Shown: positions 9,940 to 20,854, numbered from the stretch's first letter. The stretch is DNA of 64,000 nucleotides from Agrypnia vestita (GCA_016648135.1 JADDOH010008103.1:1-64000), one strand, 5' to 3'. Notes: a model not told the origin generated them from the sequence alone. Made by a program: numbers and translations.

Positions 9940-10515
9940 TTAGAATATGTTTAAGTTTTTTCAAGAACACAATACTGGATTTTATCCACAAGGAGACATC
10001 CTCAGTCAAGATATATTATAGATGATCATTTAAAAACTCCGATCAAAATATAGATATTTCATTGTCAACGGCGACATCTGTACTTATTTATGGGAATGAC
10101 AAAGTTTTCGACTGCAAAATACAACTCATATGCGAAATAACGTATGCAAGTTAAACGTATAATACCCAACTTCCAAAAATTTTATAGATGTGGTAGTCCA
10201 TCATGGGTGGAATTGATGAACGTTACATTGCGTAAAGTGATCACTTAAGCCAGCCGTACGGTAGGTCGTAAAAGACTTCCATACCTACTTTTGTTTTTTT
10301 TCCTCGATGAATGTTAATGTAATTTCACTTCAAGTCAACCATATGACGGGTCGTAAATCCTATAAACACCCAAAAACTTCCGTATCTACTTTCCCACGTC
10401 AATAGTTTCGTCTCTGTAAGACATCTATAATTATCTTAACTAATCAGGATCCCTCTGCGGACAAAAATCCAGTATTGTGTGCTTAAAAACTTTGAACGTA
10501 CTCAAAACATGTCTG
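9940..10515. mobile_element. LTIR element, subtype a, near full length
   Basis: The left end reads AGAATATGTTTAAGTTTTTT, CAAGAACACAATACTGGATT and TATATTATAGATGATCA. The right end gives the inverted counterparts GTTTCGTCTCTGTAAGACAT, CTATAATTATCTTAA, AAATCCAGTATTG and ACTTTGAACGTACTCAAAA. The interior holds the family core, including GTGATCACTTAAGCCAGCCG. There is no coding region. The long inverted ends and AT-rich core fit a MITE-like or foldback element. Confidence 0.65.
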
Positions 10516-11055
10516 ATATTAATTAAGATAAATTACAGAAGTCTCACAGAGACAAAGCTATAGATATGAGAAACGTTTGTTTACGCGATGGCTCAGGGCT
10601 TACCACCTGTTTGAGCTGGCTTAAGTGGTCACCAATTCCATCTTAAAAACATCGAAACATTATCAATTTTTTGAAAATTCTACAGGTATATGTTAATTAT
10701 TATGCAAGAGACATCTGTAGTCTTTTCTCATGAAATAGTTAGTATAGATAGATTTTCGCGGCTGTTAATAATACATCTATATTATTATATATTTTATATT
10801 ATATTTTAAAATATGATGATGTGTGGATGTTCTTATGATGGCATTGGAGTCACTTAAGCCAGCTCATAAAGGTTGTAAGCCCTAGGCCATCGCATAAAAA
10901 GACTTGCACACGCGTTTTTCATATTCATAGCTTCGTCTCTGTGGGACGTCTATAATTTATCGTAATGAATTTATCATCCCTCTGGGACAAAATCCAGTAG
11001 CCGCGTCCTTAGAGCATACCTACCTACACAAAAATATGTCTGATATTATCTGACC
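10516..11055. mobile_element. LTIR element, subtype b
   Basis: The left arm is TACAGAAGTCTCACAGAGAC, GAGAAACGTTTGT and GCGATGGCTCAGGGCTTACC. The right arm is the inverted set GTAAGCCCTAGGCCATCGC, ATAGCTTCGTCTCTGTGGGA and CTATAATTTATCGTAATG. It abuts the subtype a element and both end in AATATGTCTGATATTA-like sequence, so the two may be a tandem insertion. Confidence 0.6.
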
Positions 11056-11488
11056 GTCTAAGACGTGGAAAATGCTTAGAAATAAATAATTCATTTGAAC
11101 AACATAATGTCAGAATGCTTAAAGACCTTGTCTTCAATGTGTTAGATCATATATTATTTGCATTTTTTGTTATCGCTAAGCAACCTACCGCAATATTTTC
11201 CTAGTTGTAGAATTTCCACAAAACGAATGTAGTTTTTTTCTTATCTTATTTATTCGCGCATACTTCCATAAAACGCTGTTACTGTATGAGATATGTTAAC
11301 TGTTTGTTTCACGCACGGAATCACAGTGTGACTCAAAAGTCCATTTGCGAAAATTGTGGGAAATTGTTTTCAGCTAGGTACGACCCCAAGCACTAACCTG
11401 GCTAGGGCGCCACTGCTAAGGGGTGGCAACTTTCATAAAAATGTATTTTTTTAACTCATTACATTTCACCGATTGTCTTAAAATTATA
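11056..11488. other. Spacer with a possible zinc-finger scrap
   Basis: Mostly unrecognised. At 11334-11393 (plus) one frame reads QKSICENCGKLFSARYDPKH before a stop. This has the CxxC and GK.FS features of a C2H2 finger but lacks the second His. It may be a coding relic or chance. Confidence 0.3.
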
Positions 11489-11489
11489 A

Positions 11490-12075
11490 TAATAAAAAAG
11501 TAACCCATAAAAAACAAGTTTTTGTTATGCTCCCTTTCTTTGTAAAATACAACAACAATTAAAGACGAATGAAAACATATAACATAACACTAAACTTACA
11601 GTAATTTAATATATTTCTAAAATGTCAGATGTTTTGGGCTTTGATAAGACACTTCATGATTTGAATATTAAATTCTAAAAACATTTGTCAGTCAATTTAG
11701 ATTTTCGACATTCGTAGTGAAGTACCTATTATGTTTACAAATTTAGAAAATTTTCCGCGACGTTATCGGGATCGATCGTTATCGCCGTTGCCAATAATCA
11801 AACTTTTCTAATGATTCCAATTTGAAAAAACCACTAAAATTTCTAAAAATCCGAAATTATATAATAATTTATTTTTTGTGAACGAAAATTTGATAGATCT
11901 TCTCAAGAAGATCTATCAAATGATCAATCGACGATCAATCGTCGCCACGAGTCTACTTGCCAAGTTTCAGCTCGATTGGATTACGGGAAAAGGGTTAAAA
12001 TTCGATCCAAAGTTTTTTCGACGGCAAGCCGGCAAGCAAGCAAGCAGACGCCATGAGTTAACATATAAATGAAGT
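11490..12075 (-). repeat. CTP family repeat, long form
   Basis: This is the reverse complement of the long copies at 17308-17870 and 43290-43803. Shared strings in that orientation are AACCCATAAAAAACAAG, CTCCCTTTCTTTGTAAAAT, ATGTCAGATGTTTTG, TAGTGAAGTACCTATTAT, TTTCAGCTCGATTGGATTAC and GCAAGCAAGCAGACGCC. No coding region is recognisable. The open frame at 11878-12072 is translated repeat sequence. Confidence 0.8.
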
Positions 12076-13236
12076 AATAATATCAACGATTATTTGAAGA
12101 ACGATTTAAAATACATTTTGTTCTCAATTGCAAATGGATTAGAGGTAATTACTATAATCAATCATTTTATCATATTACTCTAGAAATGCATCCTAACACT
12201 AAGAACGAGAAGCGAGACTTTTTCCTAAGCATATATTTTTGAAAAGAAACCGAAATAAGAGGTAAATCTCGTAATATTTCTGTCACAATTATTATCATAT
12301 TATTCAGACTTTAATATTTCATAATAGATAAATATATATATTTAAATTCAGATACATATACAAATTCAGATATATAGCTTAGATAGCCAGATAAATGTTT
12401 AATATCGTTTTTTTCCAAATATATGTTTTAATAAAAGTCACGCTTATTGTTCTCACTGCACTCCGCTGCATATTTTATATTTAAGTTTTGAGCTGTTTAC
12501 AAAATCCCTTACGTATAAACACGCGCGATGACATTTTTCTTCCCACACATGTGAACACACACACGAACACATAAAAACGGATACACACTCGGACACATAA
12601 AAACACACAAATACACACACTCACACAAACTCACTCTTTGACATATTGTTTTTTCTTATTTTTATCGATCCTGGTATAATATTCTTGTATATATGTGTTT
12701 TCTTGTAATTGTCCCAAGTCTCTGTACATCAATAATTGTTTTTTTTCAAGATTTATTAATTATATGGCTGTAAGAAAACCAAAAAATGAAAAAAAAATAT
12801 GTATGTCCTATATGTAGGGTTTTTTCGCTAAATTTGGATTTTTCTAAACCCGGTTTTTAAGAAATAAAGAAATTCGAAAACCGGTTTTTGTAGAAGGCGC
12901 CATACCTACATGTATTTTTTCTACTGTCATCTTTTATCTATGATTAAAGTATTTTAACTTAAAAAAATTGGTTAGAACTGTTAAAAGTGACTTTTAAACG
13001 CTATTTTTCTCTAATAATGTTAAAGATAAGCCAAAAGCCAAAAGATAAAAGTAGTTTATTGTTATTAAATAAAAAAACATGTAAAAAAAACCTATTTAAA
13101 TACAGCCTGTTCAATATTTCACTTGTCGGTAGAGATCCTGATACTCTCTAAACTTGAGTAGTAAAATATAAAATTAAACTGACGCATAGGTAGCAAAGAT
13201 ATGAATAATTTCTACAATATTAAGGCCAAATCCATC
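12076..13236. other. AT-rich sequence with a CA-rich tract
   Basis: Around 12537-12640 the plus strand is rich in ACAC, with repeated ACACACTC and ACACATAAAAAC units, a degenerate microsatellite. The remainder is low-complexity AT DNA. No gene was seen. Confidence 0.6.
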
Positions 13237-13316
13237 AATATTATGTTATTATTATTGTTATTATTATTATTGGTATTATTATTATTGTTATTATTATTAT
13301 TGTTATTATTATTACC
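13237..13316 (+). repeat. (TTA)n/(TTG)n microsatellite
   Basis: An interrupted trinucleotide tract of TTA with occasional TTG and GTA units. It produces a poly-Leu stretch in the open frame 13201-13536, which is therefore not taken as a gene. Confidence 0.9.
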
Positions 13317-13559
13317 TTATTATGGCATTAATTGTACTTTTAATAAATTTACATGGAATACGTGTCAAACAATTTGCAAACTAAACCAAACTATGGGAAT
13401 TGTTTTGTTTGGAAAAAAAAAACGTGCTATGGAAATAAGCATTACTTGGTGGTCTCCTAAAACTATTTTCGAATCCCGGAACATCAGACCGCTAGGCGAT
13501 ACTTTGCAAATCTTGAACATGCTTAAAGTTTTTTGAAAAAAAATTAAATTTAAAAAATT

Positions 13560-14095
13560 CTTTCAGGAATCTGACTAAACCTAATTGTTTTTTATTTATT
13601 TTTTCCACATTATTTCAAAACACCTCCTATTAGTAATTTATACATTTTTTTTTTCAATTGATTCAGCAACATGGTAGATTGATATTTTTTTAAAATATTG
13701 ATTATGTTATTTGTTTGTATCTACTTCTTTTATATGAGTAATGCCACCAACATGTTTCAGAAAAACCTTTCCATAGTCAGGATGTTGTATAGCTGTAAAT
13801 ATATCGGAATGAAATGTCTTTTGTTTCATGTTTTCTTAAAATTATTTTAAAATATTATTGAAGTTCTTGATTACTCGCAATTATTGGAAAATTTTTAGAA
13901 TTGGGCTAGTAGTTAAATTTAATTGATTATTAATAATACTTTGTTTACTATTACATGCTTTATTATGAAAATAAAGCATGTAATAGTAAAAAAAGTAAGG
14001 GTTTTTCTGAAACATATTGGTGGAATTATTCATATAAAAGAAGTAGATATAAACAAATAATATAATCAATATTTAAAAAAAATATATATTTAGGA
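13560..14095 (-). repeat. Penelope-like end, second family, with inverted partner
   Basis: The segment 13660-13930 matches 33340-33710. Shared items are TTTGTTTGTA, ACATGTTTC..AAA.ACCTTTCCAT, GAAGTTCTTGATTA and GAATTGGGCTAGTAGTT. A short inverted copy follows at 13985-14090 with GTTTTTCTGAAACATATTGG and AAAAGAAGTAGATATAAAC. The hammerhead-like stem seen in the 33.5 kb copy is present, but a core base is changed (CTGACTA). Confidence 0.55.
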
Positions 14096-14867
14096 ATTTC
14101 AAAAAATAAAAAAAAACTATTTGTGAAAAACAAACAAACTGTAGACTTATAAGTGTATTTTTCTGGGCGATTCTTCTGTTTCAATTGGACAACACCATTG
14201 AAGAACCGCCCTGTACCAGCTTTAACCATGAAAAGATTTTATTGCGGTTTTTTTATTGATAAATTCCTTATTTCATATTTTTCTAACGCGCGCACAGCGT
14301 AACATATATCGCAATACATTCGAGCGCGTATCCTTCCCTTCTTGCTTGGCGCCGTCTCTGTCGCACCCGTATGCAAATGCGCGGTCCTCGTGCACCCATC
14401 TCGCTCGGATTGAATGCACGGTCTGGGAAGAATACAAAAATAGATGCAAAAATGAATTTAATGCGTCTTTTTGTCCGCTCTCTCTGACTTTATGCGTCAA
14501 CCAGGGATATAATTTACAGCCAACTTTACGCGTTCTAAATAATGTGCATTTGCATAAAATTGATGTTAATATAAAAAAAAACAACTTTACAATATATAAA
14601 ATTGTATAGTTATACAATTACATTGCACAGGAACCGTTCGTGTGAACTATGCGTCTACTACAGAAAAACAAAGAACAACTATTATTTTCAACTTGCCAAA
14701 ACCCGCCCTCTGTATATTCTTGCTCGCGTAATAAAAAGTCTTATGGCTGTTAAAATATTATTATGTACCTAAGTTATTATCCAATTTTTGGAAGGTTTTA
14801 TATGTTTCTTTGTATCAACTTTAATTATAAGTTAATACATAGATAGATATTTTATGATATCCTACAG
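14096..14867. other. Unique segment with mixed composition
   Basis: 14270-14480 is less AT-rich and contains several CG-rich strings and ATGCAAATGCGCG. Long open frames exist on both strands (14256-14609 plus, 14273-14617 minus). Neither is recognised, and their mutual overlap argues that at most one is real. The rest is AT-rich. Confidence 0.4.
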
Positions 14868-15195
14868 TTTTCCTCCCTGTCTAGTTAAACTCGTAACGTC
14901 TGCTTGTCTGCCAAAAAAATATTGGTTCGATTGTTAACCCTTTTTCCGTGATCCGATCGAGCTAAAACTTTGCAGCAAGACACGTGGCAATGATAAAAAT
15001 AATCTACCAAATTTTCGTTTAAAAAATTTAATAATTATAGTTTAATTTTGCATTTTTCGAAATTTTTTATTACTCCCTTTCGTAGCGTCGCTCGACTCGA
15101 GCCTGACGCGTGGGGTAGGCACGAAACCTGTTTCAACCAGTAAATGAGAAAGGGAGTATTATAAAAATTAGGTTTTAAGGGTTAGTTTTTTTACA
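14868..15195 (+). repeat. CTP family repeat, short form
   Basis: It has the family start (CCTCCCTGTCTAG, CTCGTAACGTCTGCTTG, ACCCTTTTTCCGTGATCC) and the family end (GAAAGGGAGTATTATAAAAA, TTAAGGGTTAG). Instead of the long central part it has an inner block TACTCCCTTTCGTAGCGTCG to GAGAAAGGGAGTA. The copy at 38970-39290 has the same arrangement. Confidence 0.75.
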
Positions 15196-15339
15196 ATAAC
15201 TTGATTTTTTATATATTTTTTTGTTTCAATTGTTGTGGAAAATATACGTATAAAATTAAATACTAGTACAATGGATACAATGACATATGATGTAGAAAAA
15301 TATATATATATTTTTTTACTTGTAGTTGTCTATTTTATT

Positions 15340-15668
15340 TCCATTGACGTATATTGAAGTTTCCTGCGTGGATAGAGTGAGAATGATGAAAGACCGAGAA
15401 GTGCTGCGAACTATCAAGATAAGAAAGCTGGAGTATCTCAGACGTATTAAGAGAGGATTAAAATATAGTCTAAACCAACTAACTCAGCATCCAGGGGAAA
15501 ATAAGTGGTAAAAGAAGCGTAGGAAGGCGTCGCATCCTATGGCTGCGTACCTTGGGGGACTGGTATAAGTGTAACTTGACTGAGTTGTTTCGTGCGTATA
15601 AAAGTCGTAATCACCAGAATGATCGCCGACCTCCGATAGGAGATGGCATCATAAGAAGAAGAAATTGT
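15340..15668 (+). pseudogene. LINE-B 3' fragment
   Basis: The frame 15326-15511 includes REVLRTIKIRKLEYL. After a frameshift the next part matches SVGRRRI.WLRTLGDW. The 3' end has CGTAATCACCAGAATGATCG, CCGATAGGAGATGGC and a short AAGAAGAAGAAA tail. The 3' end is nearly the same as at 63163-63325. It is truncated and inactive. Confidence 0.8.
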
Positions 15669-15827
15669 CAATTTCAGTTTGCTACGCAATTACAAAAAGA
15701 CAACCGAATGTCAATCTTGGCACCTTGAATCAATATACAATGCAATTGAAACTGTCCAACAAAATAAAATTCATTTGGTTTTCCTCAAGTTAGTTTTAGA
15801 AGAAATAAATCAATATATCAATATATA

Positions 15828-16174
15828 TGCACAACCAGCCACAACCACCCACCGGTGGTTATGGTGGTGGATAGCCATTGGTGTCACATCAAAAATATGC
15901 GAGTTTGGTGGGGGTGGCTGTGCGTGGGTGGGAGTGGGTGACGAAAATGTGCTTTCTAGTACATTGTTTTTTTTATGGGAAGGCCGCAATTGCTTCAGAT
16001 TGTTTCAAAATAGGCGCGCCAACTGTGTCGGTGAGTCTAGAAGGTTCCTGTTTTTTCGAAAAATTTCTTGAAAGTTCTGGAAGGAGAATGTTCTGGAAGG
16101 TTCACGAAAGTTCTATGACGATCCAAACAGTGTACTAAAAATCTACGTGTGTGAAGCCGCGCGGGCGCAGCTAG
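15828..16174 (+). mobile_element. Helitron-like element with heat-shock-element array, copy 1
   Basis: The 3' end is GAAGCCGCGCGGGCGCAGCT then AG and a flanking T, giving the palindrome CCGCGCGG (16157-16164) and CTAG (16171-16174). The body matches the other two copies: ACCACCCACCGGTGG, GACGAAAATGTGCTTTCTAG, GCTTCAGATTGTTTCAAAAT and ACGATCCAAACAGTGTAC. The 5' boundary is uncertain. The open frame 15878-16138 is a shadow of the repeat. The array is listed separately. Confidence 0.78.
16065..16113 (+). promoter_or_regulatory. Heat-shock-element array in Helitron copy 1
   Basis: Two perfect runs of alternating pentamers. 16065-16082 is TTCnnGAAnnTTCnnGAA. 16086-16113 holds six units, GAAnnTTCnnGAAnnTTC extended by nnGAAnnTTC. 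This is the binding site of the HSF trimer, where three perfect units are normally enough. Binding is inference; the pattern is seen directly. Confidence 0.8.
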
Positions 16175-16457
16175 TTACATATAAACAAGACTTTATTATT
16201 ATAATATCAAACCTGAAATATTTTCTGTACATGTATAGTATATAGTATATAGTAGGTATAATATACACTTTAGTGGGTAAGAAGGTTTGAATATTATGAC
16301 ATTTGAGTTCGGGGGATTTCGGCAGAACAGGGAATCAAAAGAATCAGAAGTCAAAAGTATTAAGTCTCAACCTAATGCATGAATCGAAATCTCTTGTGAA
16401 GCCTGGTAGGAAAGAAAGCTAGTGTTGTATATTCTGAATTGTATTCAGAATTTTTTT

Positions 16458-16735
16458 TTTTACTCCCTTTCTTTTAGCTCGTAGCATCTGCTTGACTGCC
16501 GAAAAAACTTTGGATCGATTTTTAACCCTTTTCCCGTGATCCAATCGAGATGAAACTTTTCAGGCAGACTCGTGGCGACGATAAAAACGATCAAACAAAT
16601 TTTCGTTTAAAAAAATTAATAATTATAGTTTAATTTTTGATTTTTCGAAATTTTAACGATTCAAATATTGTTTAATTTTCGAGCCCGACGCGTGGAGTAA
16701 AGTAAAAACTTGTTTTTTATGGGTTAGTTTTTTTT
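16458..16735 (+). repeat. CTP family repeat, decayed short form
   Basis: It starts TACTCCCTTTCTTTTAGCTC and continues with CCTTTTCCCGTGATCCAATC and AATTTTCGTTTAAAAAAATT. Near the end are CGAGCCCGACGCGTGGAGTA, AAAACTTGTTTTTTATGGGT and TAG. Part of the middle is deleted. Confidence 0.75.
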
Positions 16736-16786
16736 TGTATGCATGCCGTGTGTATGGATAATGCTGAAGTGCATTGTGTGCAATTA

Positions 16787-17260
16787 TTAAAATATGAGCA
16801 GAGTGCTACCCTTTAAATTTCCTGTTTTTGATTCCCACGACATTCTGAGAGCTGGACGCAAATCCATCTGTGATCTAATAACGCGCATGCACCTCATGGA
16901 TAAGAAATCTATGCACGTATTTTCATTGTGACCTGGGCTTGAAAACCGGCCTATACAAACTGCATTTAAATGCATTCTGCAGTCACAGAGAATTGGTAAC
17001 GGAACACTTCTCTCGCTCGGCGCGCACACACAGGCTCGCTGCATATCGTGCATACATACATACGTAAATGTTTCTCTTTGTAGGGGTGAACCGAGTGCGA
17101 TAGTTATATTCTGTCCAGTCAATTGTACGAGAGCACAGCGTCCTGGATCTGTGCACACCTCCGTACATGCATCATCAGGCTGTATTTCCTTATTGGGGAT
17201 ACGCGCCCCTAGGCAGAGCAGGCGAAATAGGCTTCCACCCCCAAGGCGAAAAAATGACAT
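16787..17260 (-). CDS. Unrecognised 157-codon open frame
   Basis: One of the two longest frames without a repeat match. It lies between two CTP copies in sequence that is less AT-rich than average. The translation is Cys-rich with scattered CxC and CxxC pairs (for example VCMHDM, RACVCAPSE, LCDCRMH) but has no pattern of a known zinc-binding or secreted Cys-rich family. The start has no clear hydrophobic signal peptide. No TATA box, splice sites or poly(A) signal were found in a convincing position. It may be chance. Confidence 0.15.
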   Translation of the reverse strand: MSFFRLGGGSLFRLLCLGARIPNKEIQPDDACTEVCTDPGRCALVQLTGQNITIALGSPLQRETFTYVCMHDMQRACVCAPSERSVPLPILCDCRMHLNAVCIGRFSSPGHNENTCIDFLSMRCMRVIRSQMDLRPALRMSWESKTGNLKGSTLLIF

Positions 17261-17307
17261 TTATTTTAACGAGAACAAAGTGAGTCCAACAAGAAAATCC
17301 AGTATTT

Positions 17308-17870
17308 TTACTCCCTTTATATTAACTCGTGGCGTCTGCTTGCTTGCTTGATTGCCGGCTTGCCGTCAACAAAAATTTTGGATCGATTTTTGACCTTTTT
17401 CCCGTGGTCCAATCGAGCTGAAACTTGGCAAGTAGACTTGTGGCGACGATCAAAAAGATCTGTCAAATTTTTGTTAAAAAAAATTAATAATTATAGTATA
17501 ATTTCGGATTTTTGGTAATTTTATTGGTTTTTTCAAATTGGAATCATTAGAAAAGTTTGATTACGGCGGCCCGATAACGTCGCGGAATATTTTCTAAATT
17601 TGAATTACTCTGTCGGTGATATAATAGGTACTTCACTACGAATGTCGAAAATCTAAATTGACCGACAAATGTTTTTAGAATTTAATCTTCAAAGCATAAA
17701 GTGTCTTATCAAAGCTAAAAAACATCTGACATTTTAGAAATGTATTAAATTACTGTAAGTTTAGTGTTATGTTATATTTTTTAATTCGTCTTTAATTGTT
17801 GTTATATTTTACAAAGAAAGGGAGTGTAATAAAAACTTGGTTTTTGTGAGTTACTTTTTTATATGTAGAT
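17308..17870 (+). repeat. CTP family repeat, long form
   Basis: It begins TTTACTCCCTTT at 17308 and continues with GTGGCGTCTGCTTGCTTGC, GTCCAATCGAGCTGAAACTT and GACTTGTGGCGACGATCAA. Then come GCCCGATAACGTCGCGGAAT and AGGTACTTCACTACGAATGT. It ends AAAGAAAGGGAGTG, AAAACTTGGTTTTTGTGAGT and TACTTTTTT. The ends ACTCCCTTT and AAAGGGAGT are inverted, but homology runs about 35 bases past the second, so they are not the true termini. No protein is encoded. Confidence 0.82.
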
Positions 17871-17879
17871 ATGTTCTAA

Positions 17880-18190
17880 GAACGCAGTAACTGGATTTCG
17901 TCCCCAGAGGGATGATTAATTAATTAAAATACATTATAGAAGTCTCACAGAGACGAAGCTGCGAGTGTGAGAAACGTGAAATTTGAGCGCAGATGTCCCT
18001 AGCATAGTCCTTTCAAATAAACGAATGATTCTCAGATTCGAATATATATCGAACATTAAAAATTTGAACAATGGAATTGGTGAACGTTGAAGCTCTGGGC
18101 CATCGTATAAAAAAAATCCACACACGTTTCTCATATTTATAGCTTCGTCGCTGTGAGATTTCTATAATTAATATTAATTAATAAAATCCA
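17880..18190. mobile_element. LTIR element, subtype b, compact
   Basis: The left arm AACGCAGTAACTGGATTTCG, TTATAGAAGTCTCACAGAGA and GTGTGAGAAACGTG is mirrored on the right by CACACGTTTCTCATATTTAT, AGCTTCGTCGCTGTGAGATT and TCTATAATTAATATTAATTA. The core still has the family string GGTGAACGTTG followed by CTGGGCCATCG. Both ends within about 310 bases make this the clearest small copy. Confidence 0.72.
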
Positions 18191-18304
18191 GATCTGGCAA
18201 CCTTTGCATATATTGCTTTAGTTTTTATCTAATATATTCTGAAACTGAGTCAGCTGTCAGTGTAAAGTTTTGGTTATCTATCAAAGCAATTTAATTATCG
18301 ATTA

Positions 18305-18360
18305 AAGATGTAACACACACACGGCAGAATAGCTCAGAAAACACTGCGTAGATTATACTG
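18305..18360 (+). repeat. Penelope-like end scrap
   Basis: ACACGGCAGAATAGCTCAGA and AAACACTGCGTAG match the ACACGGCAGAATATCCCAGA block of the copies at 5225, 50820 and 56275. Confidence 0.45.
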
Positions 18361-19384
18361 GCCGTGAAAACAAAATGTTGTGAATTATTCAACTTTAATA
18401 TTGTTTATGGTACTTTTAATTTTCACTTTAAATTAGGCACGAAGATTTGGTGAAATACACCACAAAAACATCTCGAGAAAATGTGATAAATAATTTAAAA
18501 ACTGAGAGCACTAAGGGGTGGGCACGCCCATTTTTTTTTTCAAAAAATAACGTATCTTAATATGTGTCATTCAAAAAAATAAAAATAATCAATTAATTCC
18601 TTGTTAAAAATCGCCCTATTTTTTATTTGTTTATTTTACATTTTTAATATAAGTTACTAATAACTGCCACACTAGGTAAAACCTATTCTGTGGCGGTTAT
18701 TCTCATTTGATAGTTATGTAATAGTAACAAATAACAATAGTAAAGAAGTACAAACGTAAAAATGAAAGCAGAATAAAATTTTGTAATATACAATCATAAG
18801 ACACAACATCCATTTTCGAAACGATGACATGAACCTATAGATCCATTAAATCAATCATTCATTAAATACTAATCGCACTACACTCAAACACAAAATAAAT
18901 AATATACATAAATGTACATGTAAAATATAATTAATTGAAAAAATACATGTTACTAGAGCGTGCCGAAGACACTTGTAATTGGGATAATGGGCATAGTCTT
19001 CAATATAATGTTTAATATCTGAATATCATGTACCTTTTATCCTGTTAGTGTCTCTAATAAATAAAAAAAAAAGAATACAGATACAGAAATAAATACAAAA
19101 GATAAGATGCAATAAAAAAGAAAGAAAATTTAGGTAGACACAATCTACTACAATCTAATATCTACCCTAAATTCAGGTTCCGCGGGTGGTGTACGCCATT
19201 AATTAGGGTTTATTTTAAAGTACCGATTGTAAGCCTATAGTTGAAAATCATGCGTTAAAAACAATTTAATAAATATATCACCGAGATGTTTTTCTTAAAA
19301 CCGCATCGTAACGATGTTTTTCTCAAAACCGCACTATAGAGCGACTCTTTTTCAATAAATATTAATAAGACGTTACATAATTTA
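18361..19384. other. AT-rich sequence with a hairpin and A-rich end
   Basis: A strong hairpin lies at 18661-18699: TAACTGCCACA with TGTGGCGGTTA, and TAGGT with ACCTA. Near 19055 AATAAATAAA is followed by an A-run, which could be the 3' end of a retroposed sequence. Nothing coding was recognised. Confidence 0.5.
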
Positions 19385-19590
19385 TTTCCGATCCGTCAGC
19401 GGACGCGCAACCGTGACCTTTTATCCGGGGCTCATGCATAACATATTGCGGTAGGTTATGGTCGCGTTGCATTTTTCAAAAATGCAACAGCCGAAATCAG
19501 ACATGCATCGGACGAGATCGCCCGCAGCGGCAACCGTTGACCCGGGTCAGGACTGCATTTCGTTCAATTATTAATTCGATTTAAATTTGT
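19385..19590. other. GC-richer patch with an 11-bp palindrome
   Basis: This patch has many CG dinucleotides (GTCAGCGGACGCGCAACCG, GGACGAGATCGCCCGCAGCG). At 19466-19488, GTTGCATTTTT and AAAAATGCAAC form a perfect palindrome around one C. No open frame is convincing. It may be regulatory or an exon or promoter relic. Confidence 0.35.
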
Positions 19591-19981
19591 CCATGTTTTA
19601 CTCCCTTCTTCTGTCGTATCCTAGAGCTGGTCCGTTTTTCAAACGGCGATGATCTCGAGATTTCGGAAATCTCTTGGAACAACCATTTGAATTAATTAAT
19701 ACACAATTCATATAGGCCAATGACTATTACAATAATCTTCTTAAATTCCGACTTAAATTCATAAATCGCTTAAGTTACAGCTTTTTTCAAAATACTTTAA
19801 TATTATTCATTATCTAATTATCTTCTATTACCACCCGTAGTATTAAATGATTCACATATGTACCTGTATACAAAATAAGAACAGAGGCCCCCTTGTCAGA
19901 TTCAAGAGCTTTTCTTCACTGATGAGGTCTACATGAGTAATAAAGTCTAAAAAAATGTAAATTTATTATGTTTTTATTTAA

Positions 19982-20405
19982 CTAGCTGTGCCCGCGCGGC
20001 TTCGCACGCTTAGATTTTTAGTACACTGTTTGGATCGTCATAGAACTTTCGCAAACCTTCTAGAACATTCTCCTTCCAGAACTTTCAAGAAATTTATTGA
20101 ATGTACAGGAACCTTCTAGACACCGACACATTCCGCCACTCGATCTAGAACGTTATAGAACTTCCAGAACTTTCTAGAGCAGGTTTTTTCGGAATCTTCT
20201 AGACTAACCAACACAGTCGGTGCGCCTATTTTGAAACAATCTGAAGCATTTGTGGCCTTCCCATAACAAAACAATGTGCTAGAAAGCACATTTTCGTCAC
20301 CCACTCCCACCCACACAGAGCCACCCCCACCAAACTCGCAAATTTTCGATGTGACACCAAGGGCTATCCACCATCATAACCACCGGTGGGTGTATATATT
20401 GTATT
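19982..20405 (-). mobile_element. Helitron-like element with heat-shock-element array, copy 2
   Basis: The 3' end on the plus strand is a flanking A, then CTAGCTGTGCCCGCGCGGCT, the mirror of copy 1. The body contains the same AAGCACATTTTCGTCACCCA and ACACAGTCGGTGCGCC strings. The distal end is near 20405, after CCACCGGTGGGTG. The open frame 20116-20316 is a repeat shadow shared with the other copies. Confidence 0.78.
20043..20091 (-). promoter_or_regulatory. Heat-shock-element array in Helitron copy 2
   Basis: 20043-20070 is a six-unit run with one decayed unit (GAAnnTTCnnAAAnnTTC, then nnGAAnnTTC). 20074-20091 is a perfect TTCnnGAAnnTTCnnGAA. A further three-unit site, TTCnnGAAnnTTC, lies at 20162-20174. 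Confidence 0.78.
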
Positions 20406-20624
20406 TGTACCTTTTATTAAATTGAATAAAAATAAAATATAGCGTGGGCTCAATACTAAGATTAAACAAGTCGAATTTTGGCAGTTTTGAGGTATTTACA
20501 CAAAAATTTCAAAAAATAAGCTATTTAATGCTAAAATTAGATAATTTCTATCAAAAATTATCTATACGCTTTGTTTAAGAGACTAGGCACTACTAAATTT
20601 TTAAATTGGGAAGACTTCAGTGGC

Positions 20625-20830
20625 TGGTCATGTGGAGAGAATGGCTGCACAATAGTCCCTGCTGAATTCAAGTCCAAAATTGAGATGGGGTGACAATGCC
20701 CTCAAAGACATATCTGCTTTGGAGATTCAGAACTGAATGGAGCTGGCACAAGACCTAGATGACCTCGGAGGAAGACTCTTGAGGAGGCCAAGAGACCAGG
20801 GGTTGTAGAGCCAACAGTAAAATGTGTTAA
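20625..20830 (+). pseudogene. LINE 3' fragment, separate family (LINE-D)
   Basis: Frame-shifted translation gives LRWGDNALKDISALEIQN, MELAQDLDD and ARDQGL-like text. These correspond to the common LINE C-terminus of the form LRWGDNVLKDI followed by W..LAQDR..WR....EAK. Several stops and shifts are present. The tail differs from LINE-A, -B and -C. Confidence 0.65.
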
Positions 20831-20854
20831 ATTTGTTGCCCTGTGATCAAAATT

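Noticed and set aside
11878..12072. 64-codon open frame
   Set aside because: It lies wholly in a CTP repeat and is not kept in the other long copies.
12537..12640. CRISPR-like or satellite array in the CA-rich tract
   Set aside because: Units are irregular in length with no constant spacer; it is a decayed microsatellite.
13201..13536. 111-codon open frame with a Leu-rich start
   Set aside because: The start is a translated TTA/TTG microsatellite and the remainder is not protein-like.
17308..17824. CTP as a Stowaway-type element with ACTCCCTTT/AAAGGGAGT termini and TA duplication
   Set aside because: All copies share about 35 further bases beyond the second repeat (through ATGGGTTA), so these inverted repeats are not the true ends.
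20116..20316. 66-codon open frame as a gene
   Set aside because: It is repeat sequence shared with the other HSE Helitrons; coding has not been shown, so it is reported only as a finding.
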